This document shows positions 12,464-21,353 of a DNA stretch of 64,000 bases, in pieces. The position numbers were made by a program, and so were the translations under genes. Location: NCBI GenBank assembly GCA_963762825.1, contig CAVXLZ010000002.1, forward strand, positions 1,054,001 to 1,118,000, given 5' to 3'. Origin of the DNA: Miltoncostaea sp963762825. Lineage in GTDB: Bacteria; Actinomycetota; Thermoleophilia; Miltoncostaeales; Miltoncostaeaceae. Each line of letters opens with the position of its first letter. Within the stretch, counting starts at the first letter, position 1. The notes below the pieces were generated by a model, which saw only the letters and a program-made list of their open reading frames with translations, had not been told where the DNA came from and ran no database searches.

Positions 12464-13477
12464 CTAGGCGATCTCGGCGGAGGCGGCCGGAGGCGCGCCG
12501 GCCCGGACCGCGATCCGCTCGCCCCGGCGGGCCGGGCGCGTGACCTTCAGGTACTCGGCGAGGTAGTACGAGCCGACGACGAACGCGGCCGCGAGAGCCT
12601 GGGCCCCGAGGGTCTCCCAGGACGAGTACATCTCGAACCACGAGCCCATCCAGCTCGGGACGGTGAACGGGGTGGCGTGGGTGGGGAGCCAGCCGAGCTG
12701 CTGGAAGGTGAGTGCCGTTCCCCCGATCATCACCACGAGCACGGCGCCCACCAGGACGCCGGTCCAGACGAGCATCCTCCGGTAGGGCATGCGGCGGTGA
12801 AGCGAGAAGGTCACCGCGCCCACGGCCACGGTCCCGGCGAGACCGAACGCGATCCCCTCCAGCACCGCGCTGGTCCCGTTGCGCAGCTGCAGGTTCTGAA
12901 GGAAGAGAACCACCTCGAAGCCCTCGCGATAGACGCTCGTGAACCCGAGTAGCACCAGGCCGAGGCTCGCGGAGAGGCCGGCCTGGCCGAGCAGCTCACG
13001 CCGGCGCCGGTGGTGCCGGCCGATCCAGGCTGACCAGTACACCTTGTGCACGAACCAGTTCAGGACGACCAGGAGCACGACCACCGCGAGGAAGCCGGTG
13101 ATCGCCTCGAGTCGCGGGCCGAGCGGCGATGCCACATCGAGCAGGGCCTGGGCGACGAACCAGGTGACGATCGAGGCGGCGAACGCCACGATGGCCCCCG
13201 CGACCACCGGCCGCCGACGCCTGAGATTGGCCCCCTGGAAACTCGCGATCACGGCTGCGAAGATCAGCACCGCTTCGAGGCCCTCGCGAAAGACGATGAT
13301 CGCGGTGTTCACCACGGCGGTCCCGTGCGATTGGAGGGCCACCGTCTCGGTCGGATCCTGCGGCGCCGCCGCGGTTGCCATCAGGTAGACGGCGCCGGCC
13401 AGAAGCGCCAGGCCGAGCACCCACCAGGCGAGCCGGCGGTGGTCGAGACGGGGTCGGTCGAGGGTGGGCGCCGGCAT
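12464..13477 (-). CDS. FTR1-family high-affinity iron permease
   Basis: A 337-residue inner-membrane protein with seven or more TM helices and the two REXXE iron motifs of the Ftr1/EfeU family: FREGLEAVL in TM1 and YREGFEVVLFL in TM4. These glutamates bind and pass Fe3+ in the family. An N-terminal TM helix precedes the first motif. No efeO or efeB partner is adjacent, so it acts alone or with distant partners. The start is ATG 13477; no strong ribosome binding site is visible, and a DtxR-like half-site lies 10 bases upstream (13487-13493). Confidence 0.92.
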   Translation of the reverse strand: MPAPTLDRPRLDHRRLAWWVLGLALLAGAVYLMATAAAPQDPTETVALQSHGTAVVNTAIIVFREGLEAVLIFAAVIASFQGANLRRRRPVVAGAIVAFAASIVTWFVAQALLDVASPLGPRLEAITGFLAVVVLLVVLNWFVHKVYWSAWIGRHHRRRRELLGQAGLSASLGLVLLGFTSVYREGFEVVLFLQNLQLRNGTSAVLEGIAFGLAGTVAVGAVTFSLHRRMPYRRMLVWTGVLVGAVLVVMIGGTALTFQQLGWLPTHATPFTVPSWMGSWFEMYSSWETLGAQALAAAFVVGSYYLAEYLKVTRPARRGERIAVRAGAPPAASAEIA

Positions 13478-13486
13478 CGGTCGGGC

Positions 13487-13493
13487 AACCTAA
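13487..13493 (-). promoter_or_regulatory. Possible iron-box half-site (DtxR/IdeR-like)
   Basis: TTAGGTT on the minus strand, just upstream of the iron permease start. It matches one arm of the actinobacterial DtxR/IdeR consensus TTAGGTTAGSCTAACCTAA; the second arm is poor (CCCGACC). The location before an iron transporter makes iron repression plausible, but a lone half-site is weak evidence. Confidence 0.3.
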
Positions 13494-13697
13494 CACACGA
13501 CGTTCGGCGCGGCGAACACACCCGTCCTGCGGGCTCATCCACGGCTGCGGGCGGCCCGTCGCTCCCCCGTGCAACGCCGCGAAGCCGTTGTTGCGCAGGC
13601 CCGGCCTCTCAAGTCGCGCCGCGCTATCGTCGAGTACGAAACCGAGACGAATGACAGCGCGGCGGGGCCGCGCACACGCCCCCAGGAGGGGACAAAC

Positions 13698-13928
13698 ATG
13701 CTTCACGAGATACCGCAGCGGCCCGAGGCCGCTGATTCCGGCTGTGTGGCTCATCTGAGCCAGGGCGGCTGGGGCAGCTACCACCGTCACGATTGCGCGC
13801 TGGCACCCCATCGCGGGGAGCCGGGCGTGCGCCACGTGGTCCACGGGCCCTGGCGCTACCTGTCCGCGCACTGGCAGCCCTGCACGGTCTGCAACCCGCC
13901 GGTCGCCGAGATGACCGCCGCGGCGTAG
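13698..13928 (+). CDS. Small Cys/His-rich protein of unknown function
   Basis: A 76-residue protein. The start ATG 13698 is fixed by an excellent ribosome binding site, AGGAGGGG, ending 6 bases upstream. It has cysteine at residue 19, then the segment YHRHDCALAPH, and a C-terminal W.PCTVCNPP. The CxxC plus the upstream Cys and His residues could bind zinc or form disulfides. I do not recognise the family. It lies upstream of a thioredoxin-like gene on the same strand (about 80 bases away), so a link with thiol chemistry is possible. Confidence 0.65.
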   Translation: MLHEIPQRPEAADSGCVAHLSQGGWGSYHRHDCALAPHRGEPGVRHVVHGPWRYLSAHWQPCTVCNPPVAEMTAAA

Positions 13929-14007
13929 CGGGCACGTGCGAGGCCGCGCACCGCGCGGCTCCGCTACCGTGACCTCTCGGGAGAGCGCGACGGGAGGGGA
14001 TGGACAG

Positions 14008-14745
14008 GTGGATGTGACCGAGGCCACGTTCGATGCCGAGGTGATCGAGCGCTCACGGGAGATCCCTGTGGTCGTCAACTTCTGGGCCGCCTGGTGCGGC
14101 CCCTGCCGCCAGTTGACCCCTGTCATCGAGGACGCCGTCGAGCGGCGCGCCGGCGCCGTGATCCTGGCGAAGGTCAACATCGACGCGAACCCCGCTCTGG
14201 CCCAGCAATACCGCGTGATGAGCATTCCTCTGGTGAAGGGCTTCCGCGACGGCGAGGCGGTGGCCGAGTTCGTCGGACTGCAGCCCCCGGCGGCGATCGA
14301 CGCATTCCTCGACCGGCTCGTCCCCTCCGAGACCGAACGCCTCGTGGCCCTGGGGGACGAGGACTCCCTGCGGTCGGCCGTCGCCGCCGAGCCGGGACAT
14401 GTGGGCGCCCGGGTGGCGCTCGCCCAGCTGTTGATGGACGACGGCCGCGGCGACGCGCTCGTGGAGTTGCTCGAGCCGGTGGCCTACGACCAGCGCGCCG
14501 CCGCGCTGCTCGCGCGGGCCCGTCTCGCCGCGGTCGACCAGCCCGACGTGGTGGCCGGCCTGACCGCCCTCTCCGCGGGCGACACCGAGCGAGGCCTGAC
14601 GCACCTGGTCGATGCGGTGCGCGTGGCCGATCCCGAACTGCGCGAGGACCTGCGGGCGGCGCTGCTCGGCATCTTCGCCCAGCTCGGCGAGCACCATCCC
14701 CTCGCCACGCGGTTCCGGCGGCGCCTGGCGCAGGCGCTGTACTGA
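14008..14745 (+). CDS. Thioredoxin-TPR protein (CnoX/YbbN-like)
   Basis: A 245-residue protein with an N-terminal thioredoxin domain (VVVNFWAAWCGPCRQLTPVIE, CGPC active site; cis-Pro in MSIPLVKGF) followed by a helical region resembling the TPR-like tail of CnoX/YbbN (VALAQLLMDDGRGDALVELL). CnoX proteins are redox-active holdases that hand clients to chaperonin; that role here is inferred from the layout. No signal peptide is present, so it is cytoplasmic. The GTG at 14008 has GGGAGGGG 8 bases upstream. The methyltransferase frame starts at its stop codon. Confidence 0.88.
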   Translation: MDVTEATFDAEVIERSREIPVVVNFWAAWCGPCRQLTPVIEDAVERRAGAVILAKVNIDANPALAQQYRVMSIPLVKGFRDGEAVAEFVGLQPPAAIDAFLDRLVPSETERLVALGDEDSLRSAVAAEPGHVGARVALAQLLMDDGRGDALVELLEPVAYDQRAAALLARARLAAVDQPDVVAGLTALSAGDTERGLTHLVDAVRVADPELREDLRAALLGIFAQLGEHHPLATRFRRRLAQALY

Positions 14746-15482
14746 GGCCGAGACACCGCTTCCGGCCACCGGCCAAGCCGCAGACGCAGGACCTCTTCAC
14801 CGGGTTGGCCGGGCCGGCCTATTCGCAGCGTGCGGCGTTGCTCTCTCTGGGCCAGGAGCCGCGCTGGCACCGCTTCCTGGTGGACCGGCTCCCCCTGGGG
14901 CCGGACGAGCACGTACTGGATGTGGCAACGGGAACGGGGGCAGTGGCAGAGAGGCTGGTGCTCCGGCACCGGTGCAGCGTGACCGGCGTCAACCAGAGCG
15001 CCGACATGCTCGCCGCGGCCCGGTCGCGCCTGGAGGCAGCCGGGCTTCATCAGCGGGTCACTCTCAGGCAGGCGGAAGCCGAGCACCTACCGTTCCCGGA
15101 TGAGACGTTCGACGGCCTCACCGTCACCTACCTGCTGCGCTACGTCGACGATCCCGCGGGAACGCTCCGGGAGCTGGTGCGGGTGATGCGCCCGGGCGCG
15201 ACCTTCGCGAGCCTCGAGTTCGGCGTGCCCCCGCGCGTCGCTGCGCGCACGGCATGGCGCCTCTATACCGGGGCGGTGCTGCCCCTCGGCGGCGCGCTGG
15301 TCGGTGGGCGGGCGTGGTGGCGCGCCGGCCGCTTCCTGCACCGCAGCATCCCCGATCTCTACCGCCGCCACCCGGTCCCCGACCTGCTCGATCTGCACCG
15401 GGCGGCGGGCCTCACCGCCCTCAGGGTCAGGCGCCTCAGTTTCGGCGGCGGAATCGTCATCTGGGGGCAGCGCTCCTCCTGA
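14742..15482 (+). CDS. Class I SAM-dependent methyltransferase (UbiE/MenG-like)
   Basis: A protein of about 246 residues with the SAM-binding motif I VLDVATGTGAVAERL, motif II around DETFDGLTVTYLLRYVDDP, and LRELVRVMRPGATFASLEFGVP. It resembles demethylmenaquinone methyltransferases (UbiE/MenG), including LLSLGQEPRWHRFLV before motif I and the C-terminal FGGGIVIWGQ. The true family usually has NR.LS..LD; this one may instead methylate another lipid quinol or small molecule. The start is uncertain: no ATG or GTG lies before the conserved region, and I choose CTG 14742, which overlaps the previous stop. No other men gene is nearby. Confidence 0.75.
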   Translation: MRPRHRFRPPAKPQTQDLFTGLAGPAYSQRAALLSLGQEPRWHRFLVDRLPLGPDEHVLDVATGTGAVAERLVLRHRCSVTGVNQSADMLAAARSRLEAAGLHQRVTLRQAEAEHLPFPDETFDGLTVTYLLRYVDDPAGTLRELVRVMRPGATFASLEFGVPPRVAARTAWRLYTGAVLPLGGALVGGRAWWRAGRFLHRSIPDLYRRHPVPDLLDLHRAAGLTALRVRRLSFGGGIVIWGQRSS

Positions 15483-15574
15483 TCCACCGGCGTCTCGGCG
15501 ACGACCGGGTCGCGCGCTCAGGAATCGCGCTCTCCGGCCGATGGTGGTCGAGAATCGGCAAGTGAGGGAGTCGG

Positions 15575-17302
15575 ATGGCCCAGGAGGCAGCCCAGGCGGC
15601 GGTGGCAGCGCCGTCGCGCGGGATCGGGCAGGTGCTCATCGAGATGGGCGCGATCTCCCCTGCCGTGCTCGAGCGAGCGCTCCAGCGCCAGAAGGAGGAG
15701 GGTGGGCGGCTCGGCGAGATCCTGATCGCCAACGGCCACATCACCGCCGAGGTCATGGGCGACGGCCTCGCCCGGCGCCTCGGCGTGCCGCGGGCGCGCC
15801 TGACGGTCGCGGTGGACCCCGAGATCCTCAACCTGCTCGATGAGCGCACCCGCCGTCGCTACAGCGTGGTGCCGATCGGGGTCGACTCGAGCGGCGCCCT
15901 GCTGCTGGCCATGGCCGATCCGTCCGATGTGCTGACGCTCGACGACATCCGCTCGCTCGTGGGGCGAGATGTGCGTCCGGCACTCGCTCTCGAGCCCGAG
16001 ATCGAGGCGTTCCTGCACGCGGGCAACGTCCATCAGGACAACTTCCTCTCGGGGCTCGTCCGCGAGGCCGGCCCGAGCGTGGCCGTCGAGGTCGACAACG
16101 AGATCGACACCGATCTCACCTTCGCGGGCGAGACCGCCCCGGTCGTGCGGATGGTCGGCTCGATCGTCTCGCGCGCCGTCGAGGAGGGCGCCTCCGACAT
16201 CCACCTCGAGGCGCAGGCCGCCGAGATGCTGGTGCGCTACCGGATCGACGGTGTCCTGCGCACCGTGGCCGCCATCCCCGGCGGTCTCTCGCGCGAGGTG
16301 GTCAGCCGCATCAAGGTCATGGCCGAGATGGACATCGCCGAGCGCCGTGTGCCCCAGGACGGGCGCGTGAGCCTCGTGGCCGCCGGCCACCGCCTCGACC
16401 TGCGCGTGGTGACCGTGCCCACGGTCCACGGCGAGGGCATCGTGATCCGGATCCTGGACACCTCCAACGCCATGCGCAAGCTCTCGGAGCTCGGGTTCAG
16501 CGGCGAGACCCTCGAGCGGTTCACGTCGTGCTACCGCCGCCCATACGGCGCGGTGCTCGTGAGCGGGCCGACCGGCTCCGGCAAGTCGACGTCCCTCTAC
16601 GGGGCGCTGCACTCGCTCAACACCGGAGACCGCAAGATCATCACCGTCGAGGACCCGGTCGAGTACCGCCTGGCCGGAATCAACCAGGTGCAGGTGAACG
16701 CCAAGGCCGGGCTCACCTTCGCCACCGGGCTGCGCGCCCTGCTGCGCAGCGACCCCGACGTGATCATGGTCGGCGAGGTCCGCGACGGCGAGACGGCCCA
16801 GATCATGATGCAGGCCGCCCTCACCGGCCACCTCGTCATGGCCACCATCCACACCAACGACGCCGCGAGCGCCCTCACGCGGCTCACCGAGATGGGCGTC
16901 GAGCCCTTCCTGTCGGCAAGCGGCGTGCTGGGCGTGCTGGCCCAGCGGCTCGCGCGGCGCCTGTGCATGAACTGCCGCAAGCCGGTGAAGGTCAAGGCCG
17001 CCACCCTGCGCGAGATCGCCAACACCGCCAGCCTGCCCGAGGGCGTCCCCGATCCGGCCACGATCTACCAGTCGGTGGGCTGCTCGGCATGCCGCCAGAC
17101 CGGCTACAAGGGCCGTCTCGGCATCTACGAGATGCTCACCATGAGCGAGGAGATCGAGCGCCTCACCGCCGCATCGGCCCCGTCGTCGGAGATCCGCCGC
17201 CAGGCGCGTCGCGACGGCATGCGCACGATGCGCGAGGACGGCATCCTCAAGGTCCTGACCGGTCAGACGACCCTCAACGAGCTCACCCGCACCGTCGCCT
17301 GA
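15575..17302 (+). CDS. Type II/IV secretion ATPase (PilB/GspE)
   Basis: A 575-residue cytoplasmic hexameric ATPase that powers assembly of type IV pili or type II secretion pseudopili. It has an N-terminal MshEN domain (IGQVLIEMGAISPAVLERAL, LGEILIANGHIT), then Walker A SGPTGSGKST, an Asp box DPVEY, Walker B LRSDPDVIMVGEVRD and a His box. A tetracysteine zinc motif follows (CMNC and CSAC, about 40 residues apart). ATG 15575 has GAGGGAG 4 bases upstream. It is an orphan: no pilC, pilT, pilM or pilin gene lies in the window. Confidence 0.93.
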   Translation: MAQEAAQAAVAAPSRGIGQVLIEMGAISPAVLERALQRQKEEGGRLGEILIANGHITAEVMGDGLARRLGVPRARLTVAVDPEILNLLDERTRRRYSVVPIGVDSSGALLLAMADPSDVLTLDDIRSLVGRDVRPALALEPEIEAFLHAGNVHQDNFLSGLVREAGPSVAVEVDNEIDTDLTFAGETAPVVRMVGSIVSRAVEEGASDIHLEAQAAEMLVRYRIDGVLRTVAAIPGGLSREVVSRIKVMAEMDIAERRVPQDGRVSLVAAGHRLDLRVVTVPTVHGEGIVIRILDTSNAMRKLSELGFSGETLERFTSCYRRPYGAVLVSGPTGSGKSTSLYGALHSLNTGDRKIITVEDPVEYRLAGINQVQVNAKAGLTFATGLRALLRSDPDVIMVGEVRDGETAQIMMQAALTGHLVMATIHTNDAASALTRLTEMGVEPFLSASGVLGVLAQRLARRLCMNCRKPVKVKAATLREIANTASLPEGVPDPATIYQSVGCSACRQTGYKGRLGIYEMLTMSEEIERLTAASAPSSEIRRQARRDGMRTMREDGILKVLTGQTTLNELTRTVA

Positions 17303-17360
17303 TCCCGCGCGCGGTCGAGTTCACACGGCCGCAGGGTCCAGAGCGGGCCCCTACTTCCGG

Positions 17361-17393
17361 GGGAGGCCCCACCCTCCTCGCGGGGGGTCCTCC
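17361..17393 (+). terminator. Possible terminator after the PilB/GspE gene
   Basis: GGGAGGCCCC and GGGGGGTCCTCC form an imperfect stem with a loop of about 10 bases, 60 bases downstream of the ATPase stop. No U-tract. Confidence 0.35.
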
Positions 17394-17471
17394 GAGCCGC
17401 GGCAGCACCTACCGTCCCGAGTGCGTGGTGGCGATGGACCGCCCCGCCCGCTCGGACGAAGGGGTCGCACG

Positions 17472-17684
17472 ATGCACACCGTTCTCGACATCGACATGTG
17501 GGCCCGCGAAGTCGCGGTGGCCGAGTCCGTCGCGGTTCGCGCCGCGGTGAGGGAGGCGATGCTCTCGGGCGCCGGGGGCGCCTCCGCCCTGGACGAGGTG
17601 CGCCGGCGCCTCGCACGTCTCACGCCAGAGCAACGCGAGATGGTCGTGGATGGGATCGGCCTGGCACCGGAGGCTCTTCGCTAA
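17472..17684 (+). CDS. Small hypothetical protein
   Basis: A 70-residue, mostly helical protein starting MHTVLDIDMWAREVAVAE and ending MVVDGIGLAPEALR. GAAGGGG lies upstream of the ATG at 17472. Acidic and basic residues alternate in the middle (LDEVRRRLARLTPEQREM), consistent with an amphipathic coiled helix. No family recognised. Its last 65 bases overlap the convergent gene on the minus strand. Confidence 0.5.
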   Translation: MHTVLDIDMWAREVAVAESVAVRAAVREAMLSGAGGASALDEVRRRLARLTPEQREMVVDGIGLAPEALR

Positions 17685-18021
17685 CAGCGGGGGCGACCCG
17701 CGCCACGCCACGCCGCGGCCAGTGCTCGGGAGCAAGCTCTCCCGCGATCGCCTTGCGGTAGCAGGGGATGTCCATGATGTGGCACCCCACCAGCACCAGG
17801 TAGCGGTCGGCCGTGTGGACATCCATGACCGAGTTGGAGCCGCGGGCCGAGCGCAGCCGTCGCTCGACCGACGCCGGGTCGGTGCCGAATCGCTCCGACG
17901 CCCGCCGGGAGACCTCCCCGAGCGAGAGATCGTGGCGCCGCAGCTCGGCGTCGATCAGCTCCATCACCTCTCCGCTCCACACCCAGCGGGGTCCTTCGCG
18001 TAGCTCGGTCGCGTCCGCCAC
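17620..18021 (-). CDS. Hypothetical protein with a helix-turn-helix-like fold
   Basis: A 133-residue protein. The middle reads LIDAELRRHDLSLGEVSRRA, then DPASVERRLRSARGS and VHTADRYLVLVGCHIMD. This resembles small actinobacterial HTH proteins in which a resistance-to-repression helix pair is followed by T.DRYL.LVG. DNA binding is inferred from the pattern only. The GTG at 18021 is preceded by AGGTGA at close spacing. The C-terminal 25 residues are Pro/Arg-rich and overlap the convergent small gene. There is no clear target. Confidence 0.55.
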   Translation of the reverse strand: MADATELREGPRWVWSGEVMELIDAELRRHDLSLGEVSRRASERFGTDPASVERRLRSARGSNSVMDVHTADRYLVLVGCHIMDIPCYRKAIAGELAPEHWPRRGVARVAPAVSEEPPVPGRSHPRPSRVALA

Positions 18022-18080
18022 GTCACCTCGCGTCCTGTCGTGTGGCCTGAGGGATGCTCACTACCCGATCGGCGCGGTTC

Positions 18081-21000
18081 CTACTCTCGGGCGATCTCCG
18101 ATCCGACCAGTCCGACCAGCCGCATCGACTCGTCGGCCAGGGCGCGCGGCTCGCCGGGAGAGACCTCGACCCCGGGGCGCAGGAACACATAGGTGATGCG
18201 CTCCACCGCGAGGCCCGTGGCCCGGGCCAGCCCGGCGGCGTAGAGACCGGCTTGGACCCGGTAGCCCATGAGCCGGTCACCCACCTGCGCCGCGCCCACG
18301 TCGTCGGTCTTCCAGTCGATGATCTCCAGACCGGTGGCCGTGGGGACGACGAGGTCGATGAAGCCCTCCACGACGGCATCGCCGTCTGCGACCGCGAACG
18401 GCACCTCGCGCAGGGCGCTTGTAGCGGCGCGCGCCCGCGATGCCGCATCGGAGCCGAGGGCCACGGCGACGAGCTCCGCGATCTCGACGGAGCGGCTGGG
18501 AACGGCCTCTGCCACCGCCTGCGCGGCGGCCACGGCGGCGATCGCCTCGCTGCCGGCGTCGAGCGGCAGGCTCTGGATGGCCGCATGCACCGCCCGGCCC
18601 ACGCGCGTTCCGCCGCGCCCGCGCCCCCATGGCTCATCGCCCTCCGTGCGCCGCTCGGCGCCGCCGGAGGCCGCCCCGATCGCGGTCGCGCTGGTGTAGC
18701 GAACGCGAGTCGCACGGCCCACGAGCTCGGCGCGCCGGAACTCGTGCCCCGCGGTGGCTTCGACGGGGAGGTCCACGGCGAGATCGGAGAGCGGTCCGGC
18801 GCCGGCGCCGGGAGCGCCGGCCGGGGGCCTCCAGTGCCCGGCCACCTCGCGTGCGCCCGCGTCGATCAGCCGCACGGCCCCGCTCCCCGAGCCGTACCTC
18901 TCCAGGTGCCTGAGGGAGACGATCAGGTGGTCGCGCGCGCGGGTGGCCGCCACGTACAGCAACCGCGCGGCCTCGGCGTCCCGGTGGGCGGTCTCGCGCG
19001 CCTCGGCGCCCGCCACCTCACCCAGCTCGAGGCGGCCGCCGCTCTTGGTCCCGACGGCCGCGACGAGCGCGCCGTTGTGCTGCGAGACCGCAGGGAGGGT
19101 TGCCGCCTGAGGGCGGGTGCCGATCCCCGCGAGCACGACCACGGGGAACTCCAGGCCCTTGGCCGCATGGACGGTCAGAACGCGTACGGCGTCCTCGTCG
19201 TCGTCGAGGCTGGATCCGTCGCGATCGAGGACGGGTCCGGCGGTGCGCTCCTCCAGCCACTCGACGAACGCGCGCATGCTGCGCGGGCCCTCGCGCTCGA
19301 ACGCCCGAGCCTGCTCCACCACGAAGCGCGCGCGGCGATAGGAATCGCGGGTGCGCGTGTGCACGATCCCCGACTCGACCAGTCGCATCTCGGCCACGAC
19401 GCGCTCGACGGTCGCGGCGAGCGGGCGATCGTGCCGCTCGCGATGGTGGTCGCGAAGTCTCCGCAGGCCCTCCGGCACCGGGCCGGGGCCCTCGAGGCCG
19501 GGAGCGAGGTAGTTGAAGCGCAGCCCGCTCGCGCGATGCTCGGCGAGCTCGCGGTCCGAGCAGGCCGCGCCGGGGCCACGGAGGGCACCGACCACGGCGA
19601 CCTCGTCGCTCGGGTCGTCGATCGCCGTGAGCCGGTTGAGCAGGTCCCGCAGTTCCTGGGTGCGGTAGACGAGGCTGCCGCCCTCCACCCGATAGGCGAC
19701 GCCGGCCTCCCGGAGAGCCGCCTCGATCGCGCTCAACCCCGTGCGGGTCGGGATGAGCACCGCGATGTCCCGGAGACGGACGCCACGGATCATCCCGTCG
19801 CGCTCCTGCACCTCCCATCCCTCGGCCACGGCCGCCCGGCAGGTTGCCGCCACCTCGGCCGCCTCGGCCATCCTCATCTCCCACGCCTTGGCAGGGGGCG
19901 GCATCGGCTCGCCCATGCACGCTACCCCGGGGCCGCGCAGCTCGACCGAGCGGTCGGCGTCGACCGGCGCATATCGGGGCTGAAGGGCCGGGTCGTCGCC
20001 CTCGCCGATGAGGGGGGCGAAGACCGCGTTGACCCAATCGAGGATCACATCGCGCGTGCGGCGGTTGGTGCGCAGGGTGGGCAACAGGCCGCCCTCGCCG
20101 CGCACAGCGGCCTCCTCGCTCGCGTACACCGCCATGTCGGCATGCCGGAAGCGGTAGATCGACTGCTTCGGATCGCCCACCAGGAAGAGCCGGCCCGGCG
20201 TGAGTCGCTCGTCGGCGGGGTCGCGGGCGAACGACGCGGCGATCGACGCCTGCCAGGGATCGGTGTCCTGGAACTCGTCGATCAGCAGGGCGTCGTAGCG
20301 CGCCCGCAGTGCGGTCCGCGCAGACGGTGAGTCGCGCAGGAGATCGCGAGCCCAGAGGATCAGATCGTCGAAGGCGGCGGCGCCCTCGCGCCGGCGGGCG
20401 GCCGCTTCGTCCAGCATCAGGCGGGCGATCGGCGGCAGGAGGTCGGCGAGCGCCTCGCCCCGCGCCCGCGCGAGCGTCTCGCCGAGGGCGGATGCGGCAT
20501 CGGCGGCCACCTGCCGCGCCTCGTCCAGCGCCGTGCGGTCGTCGCCCCAGTTCCGCAGGTTGCCGAGGTTGCCGCACTTTCGCCCGTGCAGGTGCGCGGT
20601 GGCGGCGAGCGTCGTCTCGCGGTCCAGCTCATCGCCCGAGAGGAGGGCGTCGAGCGCCGCGATCAGCTCGAGGATGAGCGCAAGGCATCGATCGCCGTCC
20701 GCAACCGGGTGCAGGGGGACGGCTCCGAGGGCGTCGCGCACCGCTGCCAGCGCGCTCCAGTCGGGCGCTGGGCACGAAGGCGGGGCCGCGACGATCTCCG
20801 CCGCGATGTCGGCGCGCTCCTGCAACCGTCGGGCGAGCCCTCTCAGGCCCTCGATCCGCAGCCCCAGACCGAGCGCGCGGTCGATCGCCCGTCCGGCCGG
20901 CTCCGCGGGGTCGATCCGCTCCATCGCGGCGCGCCAGCGCTCGTCGAACCGCAGTTCGGAGGCGAGGTCGTCGAGCACCGTCAGCTCGGGGTCGACCCCC

Positions 21001-21353
21001 GCCTCGGCCGCGTACGCCCGCAGCAGCGACTGGGCGAAGGAGTGGATCGTCGAGAGCCGCGCCCGGTCGAGCCCGTCGAGTGCGCGCCGGCACAGCTCGC
21101 TCACGATGAGATCTCCGGCGCCGAGCCGCACCGCCTCCTCGAGACCGCTCCTCACCCGATCGCGCAGCTCCGCCGCCGCGCGCTCGGTGAAGGTGATCGC
21201 CGCGATCCGATCGATTCGGACCCCCGAAGCGACGAGGGCCACCACCCGGTCAACCAGTGCGCTCGTCTTGCCCGTGCCGGCGCCGGCCTCCACCAGCATG
21301 GTGTCGTGCAGGCGCTCGCGGATCGCGGCGCGCGCGGCGGCGTCGTGGCTCAC
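18081..21353 (-). CDS. addA: AddA-type UvrD/RecB helicase-nuclease
   Basis: A 1090-residue superfamily 1 helicase with a C-terminal nuclease, the 3'-5' motor of an AddAB recombination complex that resects double-strand breaks. Motifs are Walker A EAGAGTGKT (residues 22-30), Ia ITFTERAAAELR, Walker B LLIDEFQDTDPWQ, III LVGDPKQSIYRFR, V VLTVHAAKGLEFPVVVL, and a RecB-type nuclease EGFIDLVV with IIDWKTDD. The GTG at 21353 overlaps the stop of addB (GTGA), giving translational coupling. A long ATG-like extension to 21470 is possible but runs through addB. Both subunits keep nuclease motifs, as in AddAB or AdnAB. Confidence 0.92.
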   Translation of the reverse strand: MSHDAAARAAIRERLHDTMLVEAGAGTGKTSALVDRVVALVASGVRIDRIAAITFTERAAAELRDRVRSGLEEAVRLGAGDLIVSELCRRALDGLDRARLSTIHSFAQSLLRAYAAEAGVDPELTVLDDLASELRFDERWRAAMERIDPAEPAGRAIDRALGLGLRIEGLRGLARRLQERADIAAEIVAAPPSCPAPDWSALAAVRDALGAVPLHPVADGDRCLALILELIAALDALLSGDELDRETTLAATAHLHGRKCGNLGNLRNWGDDRTALDEARQVAADAASALGETLARARGEALADLLPPIARLMLDEAAARRREGAAAFDDLILWARDLLRDSPSARTALRARYDALLIDEFQDTDPWQASIAASFARDPADERLTPGRLFLVGDPKQSIYRFRHADMAVYASEEAAVRGEGGLLPTLRTNRRTRDVILDWVNAVFAPLIGEGDDPALQPRYAPVDADRSVELRGPGVACMGEPMPPPAKAWEMRMAEAAEVAATCRAAVAEGWEVQERDGMIRGVRLRDIAVLIPTRTGLSAIEAALREAGVAYRVEGGSLVYRTQELRDLLNRLTAIDDPSDEVAVVGALRGPGAACSDRELAEHRASGLRFNYLAPGLEGPGPVPEGLRRLRDHHRERHDRPLAATVERVVAEMRLVESGIVHTRTRDSYRRARFVVEQARAFEREGPRSMRAFVEWLEERTAGPVLDRDGSSLDDDEDAVRVLTVHAAKGLEFPVVVLAGIGTRPQAATLPAVSQHNGALVAAVGTKSGGRLELGEVAGAEARETAHRDAEAARLLYVAATRARDHLIVSLRHLERYGSGSGAVRLIDAGAREVAGHWRPPAGAPGAGAGPLSDLAVDLPVEATAGHEFRRAELVGRATRVRYTSATAIGAASGGAERRTEGDEPWGRGRGGTRVGRAVHAAIQSLPLDAGSEAIAAVAAAQAVAEAVPSRSVEIAELVAVALGSDAASRARAATSALREVPFAVADGDAVVEGFIDLVVPTATGLEIIDWKTDDVGAAQVGDRLMGYRVQAGLYAAGLARATGLAVERITYVFLRPGVEVSPGEPRALADESMRLVGLVGSEIARE

